Source: Nodosilinea foveolarum (GTDB lineage: Bacteria; Cyanobacteriota; Cyanobacteriia; Phormidesmidales; Phormidesmidaceae). Taken from it: DNA of 38,397 bases. The notes beneath the pieces were generated by a model. The model did not search any database, was not told the DNA's origin, and was given only the letters and a program-made list of their open reading frames with translations. A program made the translations under genes and the position numbers. Shown in pieces: positions 17,667 to 26,381 of the stretch (position 1 is its first letter; every line of letters begins with the position of its first letter). Location of the stretch: NCBI GenBank assembly GCA_003242035.1, contig QBMC01000022.1, positions 1 through 38,397 of the forward strand, written 5' to 3'.

Positions 17667-17726
17667 TCCTCTGGACAGTCCTCAGGAAGACTTCTACACA
17701 TACTATCCTTAAGACTGTCTGGAGGA
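17667..17726. promoter_or_regulatory. Imperfect inverted repeat upstream of the HTH gene
   Basis: Arms at 17667-17686 and 17707-17726 share TCCTC, GACAGTC and AGG in inverted orientation: 16 of 20 positions match and two more would be G-U pairs in RNA. The first arm touches the Shine-Dalgarno region of the helix-turn-helix gene, so binding here would block its transcription or translation. An operator for autoregulation is the simplest reading. Confidence 0.45.
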
Positions 17727-17734
17727 CAAGAAAG

Positions 17735-17763
17735 AGCGCCTAGTTGTAATGGCTCTAGGCGCT
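17735..17763 (-). terminator. Intrinsic terminator of the TPR gene
   Basis: On the minus strand AGCGCCTAG pairs perfectly with CTAGGCGCT across an 11-base loop and is followed by CTTTCTT. It lies about 33 bases after the TPR gene stop codon. Confidence 0.75.
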
Positions 17764-17795
17764 TAAGGCTCTGCAATGAGCCTAAGTCCGATTTG

Positions 17796-18383
17796 TTACG
17801 GCCCCGCCATTACTTGATCTAAAAGACTAAGAACGTATTGTTCGCTTTGGTAGTCGCCGATGCCCTGGTAGATATTCAGCGCTTGTCGGAAGTGGGACTC
17901 TGCCTGTGAATAGTCCCCGATGGCCCAGTAGCTATCAGCGATGCCCTGCAAAGCAGCGGCGGTACTAGGATGATCGCCTAGCGCCTGATAAATAGCGCGC
18001 GCCTGCCCTTGAGAACTAATCGACTGCTGATGATTGCCTAGAAGCGCATAGACAACGCCTATACCCATGAGGGCTTCGGCTTCCTGTTGCTGGCTACCGA
18101 TGCTGCGAGCAGCAGAAATCGCCCGTTCGTATGAGGCGATCTCCGTCTGATACTGCCCTGACTTCATCTGCTGCCAGCCTTCGTCCAACAGTCTGTTTGC
18201 TTCGGCTAATAGCTCATTTGCAGTGGTTTGAGCGATCGCCGAAGCGGACTCAGAAGCTAGAGCAAGAAGAGTAAACGGGTGGTAGAACCCCAAGCTTATA
18301 GAAGAATTAATCCAGGCGGTGATGGCAAAGCCACTCACAGAAAGAGCAATTCCATTGCGGCAGACCCTGTTTGAGATTTGCAT
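17796..18383 (-). CDS. Tetratricopeptide-repeat protein
   Basis: A 195-residue protein with a hydrophobic N-terminal segment (about 11-45) that probably anchors or exports it, followed by about three TPR units. The helices are recognisable from EALMGIGVVYALLGNHQQSI, ALQGIADSYWAIGDYSQAE and SHFRQALNIYQGIGDYQSE. TPR units mediate protein-protein contacts, so no enzymatic function is implied. A terminator follows the gene. A partner is not evident among the neighbours. Confidence 0.8.
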   Translation of the reverse strand: MQISNRVCRNGIALSVSGFAITAWINSSISLGFYHPFTLLALASESASAIAQTTANELLAEANRLLDEGWQQMKSGQYQTEIASYERAISAARSIGSQQQEAEALMGIGVVYALLGNHQQSISSQGQARAIYQALGDHPSTAAALQGIADSYWAIGDYSQAESHFRQALNIYQGIGDYQSEQYVLSLLDQVMAGP

Positions 18384-18527
18384 AGCTAGATACGGAGAAT
18401 GAGTAGGTGCTACTTTATACTAGCCCTGCCAGTGATCTCAGTCACGATGCAACTCTACTTTCGTTCTGTCAGCCCAGCATCTCCACGAATCGCTGCTGTA
18501 GCAACCGATACAATGATCTCGATAGGT

Positions 18528-19736
18528 TTAGTATCCGTAGCTCCAGCGAGCGTAGTATCCGCGCGCGTCGATATGGGTGAAAATTGAGGAGCTAGCCAGA
18601 CCGCCTCGACTGCCCCACCAGCTATTGAGCTGATCGTAAACGGTATAGGAATGGAGGCCAGTCACGACAAAGTCGATGGCGTCTCCAGACATATGGCGCG
18701 AATACAGCGCCCCGCCAACTGCCCGGTTGGAGGCCGGGTCGCGATACCAGGAATTGATGCTAATGGGGCGATCGCCCAATCGAGCGCGGACTTCTTCCAT
18801 CACTCTCGCAATGCGAATAATGCCATAGGTCACGTTGCGATTTACCGGAATGCGGCTGCCATCTTTAGTCGCTTCTGCCCAAGTGAAATTGCCGTTAGGG
18901 ACAATCGGCTCGGATAGGTAAAAGGTGCTGTTAAAGCCGGGGAGTTGGAAAGCGCCAGTAGGCTTGCTCGTAACCGGCGGTGTCGACGTAGGGACGGACT
19001 GAGGGGTAGCGCCGCTTTGGTGAGGTGTATTGTCGGACTGGTTGCCTTCAACGACAATGTCTGGGGCATAGGCGTACCATTCTTTATAGCTGCGATCGCC
19101 CAATCCGGTATTTGCCAGCACCACTCGAACATGATTACCCTCAGCTAGCTGGCTTTCGATTAGTTCAAACTGAGTGCCGTTTTTCACAAAAATTTTCTCA
19201 GAGGCAGAAAGCTGAGAAGACAGCACGGGCCGGAGCTTGAAGAGCGTATCGCTGACAACTTTGAGCTTAATGGTAGAGCCAGAGATCTGCACATCGGGCT
19301 GGTAGGCGTACCAAGTATTGCGATTATTAGGGCCAAGAAACTTATTGGCTAACGCTATTTTGACGTGGTTACCCGCAGCCGGTAGATAAGATTGCAGGTC
19401 GAACTCAGTTTTATTTTTGACAAATACCTTTTCATCATTCGCAAGCTGAGAGGACAGAGCAGGCCGCTCCTTAAAAAGCGTGTCGCTAACCACGCGGAGC
19501 TTAACTGGCGAAGATTCAATTTGAATATCTGGATTGTAGCCGTACCAGATGCGTTGATTATTACCGAGCGTTTGGTTAGCTAAAACCAGCCGCGTATGGT
19601 TGCCTTCAGCCTCGGTGTACGAAATAACTTCGAACTCGGTGCCGTTTTTGACAAAAACCTTCTCTGATTGAGAGAGCTGGCTTGATAGCTTGGGACTGAG
19701 CTTGAACAGCGTATCGCTAACCACTTTTACTTTCAC
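18528..19736 (-). CDS. Three-repeat protein with a C-terminal M15 peptidase domain
   Basis: A 402-residue protein with three 75-residue repeats at about 1-76, 78-153 and 156-230. Each begins VKLKVVSDTLFK-like and ends WYAYxPDI. After a Ser/Thr/Pro linker (about 232-262) comes a peptidase M15A-type domain with the zinc ligands His348 and Asp355 in SRHMSGDAIDF and His388 in FTHIDARG. This family trims peptidoglycan peptides (D-Ala-D-Ala or L-Ala-D-Glu type). The start is GTG at 19736; a stop codon lies six codons upstream, so no signal peptide is encoded. Export may need another route or lysis. The repeats may bind the wall. Confidence 0.82.
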   Translation of the reverse strand: MKVKVVSDTLFKLSPKLSSQLSQSEKVFVKNGTEFEVISYTEAEGNHTRLVLANQTLGNNQRIWYGYNPDIQIESSPVKLRVVSDTLFKERPALSSQLANDEKVFVKNKTEFDLQSYLPAAGNHVKIALANKFLGPNNRNTWYAYQPDVQISGSTIKLKVVSDTLFKLRPVLSSQLSASEKIFVKNGTQFELIESQLAEGNHVRVVLANTGLGDRSYKEWYAYAPDIVVEGNQSDNTPHQSGATPQSVPTSTPPVTSKPTGAFQLPGFNSTFYLSEPIVPNGNFTWAEATKDGSRIPVNRNVTYGIIRIARVMEEVRARLGDRPISINSWYRDPASNRAVGGALYSRHMSGDAIDFVVTGLHSYTVYDQLNSWWGSRGGLASSSIFTHIDARGYYARWSYGY

Positions 19737-19944
19737 TGCAAACTCAGCTCCCTAATGATGATGTGAGGCCATTGGCATCTTAGCGCCTGCACTTGGATGA
19801 CTCGCTCCAAGGTCAATCTAAACCCTAATGCCTCAGGTAAAATAACAAAACTTGTTTCATTTATAAACTTTGAGGGGTCAGACAGGCGTGATTTAAAGGC
19901 AACTTCCACACTGATTCGGCCAATATAACGGCCAATCTCGTGAA

Positions 19945-20328
19945 TTAGAGATCGACACTCAGATCGAAAAAAGGCGCTTCGCCCAAGGCTTTAACCAGTT
20001 CGACCGCCGCTTCTGGGGGCCATTCGCCCTCACCTTTACGCCCGCTGAGTAAAATAAATCGCAGACTGTAGAGAGCAGGAAACCCTTCTACCTCTAGCCA
20101 AATAGTCGCTGTTTCTTGCTCGCAGGTGAGCTTTTCCTCATCCATCAGCTCTGAGGCCATGTCCCGCATCGTGTCGCTAAGTTGCCGGACGCAGCGGCAA
20201 AAGTCTGAAAATTCAGTCGCTGTGAGTTCTATCGCCCAGTGCTCTCCGGAGAGCAGTCCGCAAAATTTTTCGGCAGTCGGGTCCCAGCCGAGCCGCCAGC
20301 CATTACCCGATTTAATCTGGCGATTCAT
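19945..20328 (-). CDS. DUF1818 protein
   Basis: A 127-residue soluble protein of the cyanobacterial DUF1818 family, recognised from the GNGWRLGWDP start, FCGLLSGEHWAIELT, and the WPPEAAVELVKALGE end. No catalytic motif or membrane segment is visible and the function is unknown. Its ATG overlaps the 3' end of the frameshifted upstream gene by 17 bases, suggesting translational coupling with that partner. No intrinsic terminator is obvious just downstream. Confidence 0.8.
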   Translation of the reverse strand: MNRQIKSGNGWRLGWDPTAEKFCGLLSGEHWAIELTATEFSDFCRCVRQLSDTMRDMASELMDEEKLTCEQETATIWLEVEGFPALYSLRFILLSGRKGEGEWPPEAAVELVKALGEAPFFDLSVDL

Positions 20329-20694
20329 CTGGCGCTAGGGGGTGGGAGAGTTTCCATTCGAGCCGAAAGTTCGTAGGGCGTTCCTTGCTGTAGAGGTGAT
20401 AGCGAATAATTCTAGCGACTAGGGTATTGTCTTCTGCCACCTGCCCGGTTTTGCTGCTGTATTGATTTTCTAAGGGCAGCGCTGGCAGTTGCTCGTAGAT
20501 CTTGGGGCGATCGCCCCAGGATCGATCCGACGCAGTTGAGCGGGCTGAGCCTGTGCAGGCGCAAGACTCGTCAACAAAAATGGAGAGCGTTGCCAATCAA
20601 CTCTCCCCACGCCTATCAAAATAAAAGTCACCGTTCCTAAAAATCCTATTTGGAGCCGCCTCAACCCACGATTTCGGCTTGAGAAATGCTTCAT
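20312..20694 (-). pseudogene. Secreted hypothetical protein gene with a one-base frameshift
   Basis: Two overlapping minus-strand frames give one protein when joined. The first (from ATG 20694) encodes a signal peptide region ending PAQAQPAQLRRIDPGAIAP; the second continues KIYEQLPALPLENQYSS and ARIIRYHLYSKERP to the stop at 20312. The switch falls at the HIP1 sequence GCGATCGCCCC near 20504-20514: one extra C would restore a single 127-residue protein. Similar secreted proteins precede DUF1818 in cyanobacteria as far as I recall. A real mutation, a homopolymer sequencing error or a programmed frameshift are all possible. Confidence 0.65.
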
Positions 20695-20740
20695 AGGCGT
20701 TACTTTCTGAAAACAGTGGACGCTTTAATTTTGCTAACCT

Positions 20741-20965
20741 TTACTCGCCAATAATTTCAGGCTGAGTGAGTTCGTCCGACATCTCCACGATTGCTCGTAG
20801 CACGGGCTTCATTTTGGACTCGTCCATATTATCGAATTCTTCGAAACGACGACGCTGAGCGCGGTTGGCTACCTGCACCGTAATCCGGTAGCGGTTGGAG
20901 GCAGCGCTGATTAAATCTTCAGTGCGGCGCATGACCTGCTGACTGTCAAAAGGAAGTCGCTTCAT
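20741..20965 (-). CDS. rpoZ: RNA polymerase omega subunit
   Basis: A small subunit that supports assembly of the beta-prime chain. The product from ATG 20965 is 74 residues, the usual cyanobacterial size: [20 protein letters not shown], then the conserved [13 protein letters not shown]. The open frame extends 17 codons upstream to an earlier ATG at 21016, but that extension has no family similarity and nearly reaches the ispE end, so I chose the internal start. It lies 68 bases after the ispE stop codon on the same strand. Confidence 0.88.
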   Translation of the reverse strand: MKRLPFDSQQVMRRTEDLISAASNRYRITVQVANRAQRRRFEEFDNMDESKMKPVLRAIVEMSDELTQPEIIGE

Positions 20966-21033
20966 AGGGTTCAAAAATAGATAGAGATTTTTCAGTGTAG
21001 CAAACTCAAGGGCCATTAAGGTTTGACGGTGCG

Positions 21034-21990
21034 CTAGTCTTCCTTTCTCAGGCCATAGGCGGTAAACGGCGCGACGAATAGCTGAAGGTCAAGGTCGCTA
21101 ATTTGTTGGCGGATGGTTTGAGCGATCGCCTCCGCTTGTTCAGGCAGTTCGCACAGCGTAAAAACAGTCGGGCCAGAGCCAGACATCATGGTTCCTAGTC
21201 CGCCCTGTCCCACAGCCGCAGCGGTCATGGTTTCTTTAAGCTGCGCCACTTTTGGGTGAGCAGGCAAGACAACCTTTTCCAAATCGTTGTGTAAATAATT
21301 GCCAATTGTCGGCGGATTAAGGTCGCGCAGCGCCTTCACCATCGTGCTAGAACGAATGCGAGCCTGACGTTCTTCTAGGGTGGCGCGATCGCCGATTGGC
21401 TGATAAGTCTGCTCGAACCGCTGGCGATAGGTTTTGTAGGCCCAGGGCGTAGAGACGGAGAGGCTGCTGTATTTGGCTAAGACGACGGTAAGCTTAGGCG
21501 TATGAGAAATGGAGGCCACTTCTTCGCCTCTGCCAGTAGCGATCGCACACCCGCCCACAAAGCAAAAGGGAATATCCGAGCCAAGCTGTGCGCCCAGTTC
21601 TTGCAGCTCTAGGCGAGTTAATCCTAAGTTCCACAGCATGTTCAGCCCTAGCAGGGTCGCTGCCGCATTCGACGAGCCACCGGCTAGCCCCGCGCCGACT
21701 GGAATTTTTTTCTCAATATGAATCTCTACGCCGCCAAACTGATTGGTTCTGTTCGGAAAGGTCTTTTGCACCAGCGTCACGGCTTTATAGGCCAGATTTG
21801 AGGCATCTGTCGGCACCTGTGGATGGTCGCACTCAATGCGAGTATTCGGCGTGTTGAGCGGGGTTAAGGTGATGCGATCGCACAGAGCAACGCTCTGCAT
21901 CACCATCACCAGCTCGTGAAATCCATCCGGGCGATCGCCCACAATTTCGAGATAGAGATTGATTTTGGCATTAGCAAGAATAGTTAGCAT
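21034..21990 (-). CDS. ispE: 4-diphosphocytidyl-2-C-methyl-D-erythritol kinase
   Basis: GHMP-family kinase that phosphorylates CDP-ME in the MEP pathway feeding carotenoid, chlorophyll phytyl and quinone synthesis. The 318 residues begin with [22 protein letters not shown]; the ATP-binding motif is [17 protein letters not shown] and the C-terminal glycine loop is [12 protein letters not shown]. The start codon is 3 bases after the rsmA stop, so the two are co-transcribed and probably translationally coupled, a common cyanobacterial arrangement. Confidence 0.96.
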   Translation of the reverse strand: MLTILANAKINLYLEIVGDRPDGFHELVMVMQSVALCDRITLTPLNTPNTRIECDHPQVPTDASNLAYKAVTLVQKTFPNRTNQFGGVEIHIEKKIPVGAGLAGGSSNAAATLLGLNMLWNLGLTRLELQELGAQLGSDIPFCFVGGCAIATGRGEEVASISHTPKLTVVLAKYSSLSVSTPWAYKTYRQRFEQTYQPIGDRATLEERQARIRSSTMVKALRDLNPPTIGNYLHNDLEKVVLPAHPKVAQLKETMTAAAVGQGGLGTMMSGSGPTVFTLCELPEQAEAIAQTIRQQISDLDLQLFVAPFTAYGLRKED

Positions 21991-21993
21991 AGA

Positions 21994-22857
21994 TTAAGAC
22001 ACTGGAGAGTTAGACGTGATCGCCCCTATTTTTTCATCAACGGCATCGCTAAGCGACACCCACTGAGCCACGCCTAGCTCTTCCGCACGAGCTTGAGGAT
22101 TAATCGAAAGGCTCTCTAAAACTGAGCTAAGCGCATCGCGTTCGATAATACTCTGTAGATTGTTGCGAAGCATTTTTCGCTTTTGAGAAAAGCCCAGCTT
22201 GACCAGTTGGCCCAGTCTGACCGGATCTTGGGCCGGAGTCGGGAACGGACGCGGACGGATGCGAATGACGGCAGAGTCTACCTTTGGCGGTGGCTTGAAG
22301 GCGCTAGGCGGCACCGGACAAATTTCTGTACAGTCGGCCAAATACTGAGCGCGAATAGTGAGTGCGCCGTTGGCTCTAGTACCCGGTTCGGCGCAGAGGC
22401 GATCGCTAATTTCTTTTTGCACCAGCAGCACAATATTGTCGAAAGGCTGCGGATTCGGCTGGCGCAGCGTCCCCAGCAGTTTTTCTAAAATGGGCGCAGT
22501 GATGTAATAGGGAATGTTCGCCACAACCTTATTAGGGCGCGGCTGTTCAAAGTCGATCAGCGCCTGCTCAAAGTTCAGCTTCAGAAAATCCGACTCAATC
22601 AATCGAAACTGCCCCGAGGCCACGTCAGCAATGAACTGTTCGCTAAGCTGTAAGCACAGGTCTCGGTCGATCTCAACGGCCAGAACGGGCGCGACTGAGT
22701 TGAGTAATCGCTGCGTGAGGACGCCCTGACCGGGGCCGATTTCTAAGATGCGATCGCCCTCCACAATTTCCGCTGCCGTTACAATCTGGTTAAGCACCTG
22801 ATCGCTTTGGAGCCAGTGTTGGCCAAATCTTTTGCGCGCTCTTTGGGCCACTGGCAA
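21994..22857 (-). CDS. rsmA: 16S rRNA dimethyladenosine transferase
   Basis: Dimethylates two adjacent adenines in helix 45 of 16S rRNA during small-subunit maturation. The 287 residues contain the SAM-binding EIGPGQGVLTQ at about 41-51, the catalytic NIPYYIT (motif IV) and the C-terminal helical domain with FSQKRKMLRNNL. N-terminal RKRFGQHWLQ is typical. It is the first gene of the rsmA-ispE unit; DUF3082 lies divergently upstream. Confidence 0.96.
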   Translation of the reverse strand: MPVAQRARKRFGQHWLQSDQVLNQIVTAAEIVEGDRILEIGPGQGVLTQRLLNSVAPVLAVEIDRDLCLQLSEQFIADVASGQFRLIESDFLKLNFEQALIDFEQPRPNKVVANIPYYITAPILEKLLGTLRQPNPQPFDNIVLLVQKEISDRLCAEPGTRANGALTIRAQYLADCTEICPVPPSAFKPPPKVDSAVIRIRPRPFPTPAQDPVRLGQLVKLGFSQKRKMLRNNLQSIIERDALSSVLESLSINPQARAEELGVAQWVSLSDAVDEKIGAITSNSPVS

Positions 22858-22995
22858 AATCGTCCTAATCTAAGAAAATAGTCTCTCATTCTAGAAGTGA
22901 ATCGCCCAAGCCGTAAACCGCCATGAATGATTACTATGGAAAAAGACGCGGCCCAAACATTGAGTTGTTTAGCGTGATAACCCAGCGATCGCCCT

Positions 22996-23349
22996 ATGAA
23001 TAAGCCTACAAATCTCAGCAACCCGCCCATAGAAGAGAAGCTTTCGGCCACCCCCCTACGCTGCTTCACAGGGGCACTCACCGCAGGCACATTTTCTTTA
23101 CTAGCCTATCGGCTGACGCTCTCTATCGCCACGAACTTTGCCAATAAGCCGGTAACTTCAGATAATCCAGCCGTCGTGAATATCTCGGCAGCAGTGCGAA
23201 CGCTAGTAACCGGCATGGTGGCTTTAGGGGCGGGCGTATTTGGCATTGCGGCGATTGGCCTAGCCGCACTCGGCATCCAGCTATTAATTAAGAAAGCGAC
23301 GGGAACAAAAACAGACGCCCTGGATGAATCGGGTTCATCTGAACCGTAG
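22996..23349 (+). CDS. DUF3082 membrane protein
   Basis: A 117-residue cyanobacterial membrane protein with two hydrophobic segments, about 27-47 (GALTAGTFSLLAYRLTLSIA) and 72-100 (VTGMVALGAGVFGIAAIGLA). The length and segment spacing fit the DUF3082 family, often found next to rsmA-ispE. The function is unknown. It is divergent from rsmA with a 138-base shared promoter region. A 12-bp tandem repeat begins at its stop codon. Confidence 0.75.
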   Translation: MNKPTNLSNPPIEEKLSATPLRCFTGALTAGTFSLLAYRLTLSIATNFANKPVTSDNPAVVNISAAVRTLVTGMVALGAGVFGIAAIGLAALGIQLLIKKATGTKTDALDESGSSEP

Positions 23350-23384
23350 TTTGAGCAGCCGTTTGAGCAGCCGTTTGAGCAGCG
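23349..23384. repeat. Three 12-bp tandem repeats after DUF3082
   Basis: GTTTGAGCAGCC is repeated three times in direct tandem, the last copy ending CG. It begins at the DUF3082 stop codon. The period matches the repeat at the alr 3' end but the unit differs. Confidence 0.85.
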
Positions 23385-23517
23385 ATCTCCAGAGATTGCT
23401 CATCGGCCTGACGGGTGATGAGGTATCCTAACGACAATAAAAGCGCCCGCAAAGAGCGCCCATAGAGAGCGTCAATTTGATCGCGTTGATTTATTGGGAT
23501 TGTCTTAAGAGAGCCAT

Positions 23518-24906
23518 ATGTCACAGATTTTCATCTCAGCCGGTCACGGCGGCCTGGAAAATGGCGTGCGTGATGTGGGCGCAACAATCGCGGGTACAAC
23601 CGAAGCGCAGGAGATGATTGCGTTAAGAGATTTGATATTGCCAGAATTGCGATCGCGCGGTTATGAAGTCCTCTCTGTCCCCGACGACCTCAGCGCTAGC
23701 CAAAGCATCGCCTGGATTAACGCCCGCGCTAAATCTGGCTCAGTCGCCCTCGAAATCCACGCCGAAAAATTTAGCAACCAGGCCACCCGAGGGGCCACCG
23801 TCTATTACATCGCCAACAACAGAGAACGCCGCAAACAGGCAGAACTCATCCTGCTTTCTCTGATCAAGCAAGTGCCGACGCTACCCAGTAGAGGCGTTCG
23901 CCCAGACACCTCATCGGGCAACGGTCGGCTCCAGTTTGTTCGACAAACCCTGCCCCCGGCCTTACTCGCTGAAATTGCCTACCTCACCAACGCCAACGAC
24001 TTCGCACTCCTCACTCAGCGCCGTCGCGACTTTGCCATTGGGTTAGCCAATGGGCTAGCCGCCTGGAGCGACATCGTCTCAGGAACTAAACCCTCTCGGC
24101 CTACTGTGCCTGACCCTACTCCGTCTAGCCCCACAGTGCCTGATGACTATCCCCGCATTAATATCTCCATTAACGGCGGCGAGCCTTATGCCGAGCAGGG
24201 GATCATCATTAAAGGCAACGCCTATCTGCCAATCGATCTGGCCGACCGGCTAGGCGTTGCGATCACAGGCCAAGAAATTAGCCGCGTTCGCTATCGGGGC
24301 ATAGTCTATATCAAGGCTGTTGACCTCAAGCCCTTCAGGGTCTCAGTGGGCTGGGATGCCGCCTCGCGGACGCTGAAATTAACGACGGCAGCGGCGCTGA
24401 ATATTTGCCCTGGCACCATCGACTTGATCATGAGTCATGGCAGCACTACGGAGTTTCACCTCACGCTGTTTTTGCGCGCAGAAAACGAGAAGGCGCTGGA
24501 GCTGTTTCCGAACCTACCGGCGCTCTATCGCGAAGAAGCCACCATTGAAGGAGTAGATTATGACATTGCCTTTTGCCAGATGTGCGTAGAAACGGATTTT
24601 TTACGCTTTGCGGGGCCGCTGCGACCCGAGCAGAACAACTTTGCTAGATTGGCGAACGGATCGGGCAATCTGGCCAGATTCGACAGCGCTCAGTTAGGGG
24701 TTCGCGCTCAGATTCAGCATCTTAAGGCATATGCCAGCACAGAGCCGCTGGTACGGCCTCAAGTCGATCCGCGCTTTGAGTTTGTCAAAAGGGGCGTCGC
24801 GCCTTTCGTCGGACAGCTCTCTGGATTGTGGTCAGCAGATCCGCTCTATGGGCAGAAGATTTTAGCTCGACTAGAAAACCTGTACAAAGTAGCTGGCATT
24901 CTTTAG
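23518..24906 (+). CDS. Peptidoglycan hydrolase: amidase plus glucosaminidase fusion
   Basis: A 462-residue protein with three parts. Residues 1-185 are an Amidase_3 domain with zinc ligands His10, Glu29 and His81 and catalytic Glu152 in LLAEIAYL. After a Pro/Thr linker, about 215-290 resemble a copper-amine-oxidase N-terminal-like stalk (INGGEPYAEQGIIIKGNAYL). Residues 300-462 look like a glucosaminidase-type lysozyme domain (FCQMCVETDFLRF, EQNNFARL). Together they would cut both the stem-peptide amide and the glycan strand. A stop codon lies four codons before the ATG, so no signal peptide is encoded. SpoIID follows on the same strand. Confidence 0.82.
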   Translation: MSQIFISAGHGGLENGVRDVGATIAGTTEAQEMIALRDLILPELRSRGYEVLSVPDDLSASQSIAWINARAKSGSVALEIHAEKFSNQATRGATVYYIANNRERRKQAELILLSLIKQVPTLPSRGVRPDTSSGNGRLQFVRQTLPPALLAEIAYLTNANDFALLTQRRRDFAIGLANGLAAWSDIVSGTKPSRPTVPDPTPSSPTVPDDYPRINISINGGEPYAEQGIIIKGNAYLPIDLADRLGVAITGQEISRVRYRGIVYIKAVDLKPFRVSVGWDAASRTLKLTTAAALNICPGTIDLIMSHGSTTEFHLTLFLRAENEKALELFPNLPALYREEATIEGVDYDIAFCQMCVETDFLRFAGPLRPEQNNFARLANGSGNLARFDSAQLGVRAQIQHLKAYASTEPLVRPQVDPRFEFVKRGVAPFVGQLSGLWSADPLYGQKILARLENLYKVAGIL

Positions 24907-25079
24907 CGAGCAGCGCCCAGCGATTAGACCACCCATTCCATCAATTCAGGGGTCAACTCGGAAACTGCCACTGCATATGTTTAGAATGGCTCAAATTTCC
25001 GGGATGGTTGGGGAACGCTGGAAAAATAATTCAATCCAACTTGATACCGTCTGCTACTCACACCTTCTGCACGGCTCCT

Positions 25080-26288
25080 ATGAACTCGCACAACGCTTTT
25101 GCTAAAAACTGGCTCTTTCGCCTGAGCGCAACTCAGCCAGTAGGCTCTGGTAAAACGCCACTGTCCACGCTGAAAAAAGGTCTGGCCTGGTGCGGTGGAT
25201 TGTTGGTATGGCTGATTTTGATACTGCCTGCTCAAGCCGCCGTGGAAATGCGCGTGGCCGTTAGTCAGGGTAATAACGCGATTAGCGTGGGCACCTCTAC
25301 GCAGGGCATCATCAAAAATGGCAGCGGACAGGCGCTTTATCAGCTACCTGGGCTTCAGGGCATCACGATTGAAGCGGATGCAACTGGGGTGGATTTGACC
25401 AACGGCGGCAATACGCTAGCAGAGTCCAACGCTTTTTGGCTAGAGCCTTCTGAAGATGGCTTTGTGTGGATAGGCGACAAGTGGTATCGCGGCCGCGTGA
25501 TGGTGACGCTAGAAGGCGGTAAGCTGACGGCAATTAACTACGTGGATTTGGAAGATTATTTGTACAGCGTAGTGGGTAGCGAAATGCCGGTTAGCTGGCC
25601 TCAAGCGGCCTTGCAGTCTCAGGCTGTAGCGGCTCGCTCCTATGCGCTGTATAAGCAGGCGCGAACTCGCAATCCGCTGTATGACGTGGACGCCACTACT
25701 ACTTACCAAGTTTATAAAGGGCTGTTGCAAGAAGCGCCTAGCACCATTTCGGCGGTCGATGCCACCAAGAATCAGGTCGTGACCTACAACGGTCAAGTAA
25801 TTGAGGCTCTTTTCCACTCTTCTTCGGGTGGCTTTACCGAGAATGCGAGTGATGTTTGGAGTAGCGATGTTCCTTACTTGCGCGGCGTGGAAGACTACGA
25901 CCAGACCTCGCCGGTCTTCAGGTGGAAGGAAACATTTAGCGTGAACGAATTTAGTAGCAAAATTGGCAGCGTCGGTCAGGTGAGCAGCATCGGGTCGCCG
26001 ACGCTCACAAAGCTAGGACGCGTGGCTTCTATTACGATTGCGGGCGATCGCGGATCTAAAGTCCTCAAAGGCAGTGATGTTCGCTCTGCTTTGGGTTTGC
26101 GCAGCACTCGCTTTACAATCGCCCTGGATAAAAACGCAGGGAAGGTCACCGTCACCGGTTCTGGCTTCGGTCACGGCGTAGGCATGAGCCAATGGGGGGC
26201 CAGGACATTAGCTGACCAGGGCTGGAGCTTTGATCAAATTTTGCAGCACTATTATCAGAGTACGGCGATCGCCCAACTAGAAAACTAA
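25080..26288 (+). CDS. SpoIID/LytB-domain protein, probable peptidoglycan lytic enzyme
   Basis: A 402-residue exported protein. The signal peptide is GLAWCGGLLVWLILILPAQA, cleaved after AQA. The SpoIID core contains YLYSVVGSEMPVSWP (the catalytic glutamate of the family), QSQAVAARSYAL, FHSSSGGFTENA and the C-terminal GFGHGVGMSQWGA. SpoIID removes or degrades denuded glycan strands in spore formers; cyanobacterial homologues presumably act on peptidoglycan as well. I chose ATG 25080 because it places the signal peptide correctly; the frame is open back to 24828 inside the preceding gene but that part has no family character. Confidence 0.87.
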   Translation: MNSHNAFAKNWLFRLSATQPVGSGKTPLSTLKKGLAWCGGLLVWLILILPAQAAVEMRVAVSQGNNAISVGTSTQGIIKNGSGQALYQLPGLQGITIEADATGVDLTNGGNTLAESNAFWLEPSEDGFVWIGDKWYRGRVMVTLEGGKLTAINYVDLEDYLYSVVGSEMPVSWPQAALQSQAVAARSYALYKQARTRNPLYDVDATTTYQVYKGLLQEAPSTISAVDATKNQVVTYNGQVIEALFHSSSGGFTENASDVWSSDVPYLRGVEDYDQTSPVFRWKETFSVNEFSSKIGSVGQVSSIGSPTLTKLGRVASITIAGDRGSKVLKGSDVRSALGLRSTRFTIALDKNAGKVTVTGSGFGHGVGMSQWGARTLADQGWSFDQILQHYYQSTAIAQLEN

Positions 26289-26312
26289 ACCCTCACCCGT
26301 AATATGACCTTT

Positions 26313-26362
26313 AGAACTTAGGAGACACCCGCTATCTAAACGGCTGCTCCTAGGTTCTTTTT
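26313..26362 (+). terminator. Intrinsic terminator after the SpoIID gene
   Basis: AGAACTTAGGAG pairs with CTCCTAGGTTCT (one G-U) across a 22-base loop, followed by TTTTT. It lies in the 93-base gap between two convergent genes. Confidence 0.8.
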
Positions 26363-26381
26363 ATACGATGTGCAGACATAC

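Noticed and set aside
20312-20596. Separate 94-residue gene starting MATLSIFVDESC
   Set aside because: Its first 30 residues are an out-of-frame reading of the upstream frame; the real similarity begins at KIYEQLPALP, which fits the frameshift explanation.
20966-21016. Longer rpoZ start at 21016
   Set aside because: The 17 extra residues do not fit the omega subunit, whose conserved start is MKRLPFDS at 20965.
23288-23524. Minus-strand open frame opposite the start of the amidase gene
   Set aside because: It overlaps DUF3082 and consists partly of the 12-bp repeat translated as AAQT units; no ribosome site or family character.
24828-25079. Upstream extension of the SpoIID frame
   Set aside because: It overlaps the preceding gene, has no family similarity, and would bury the signal peptide 85 residues inside the protein.
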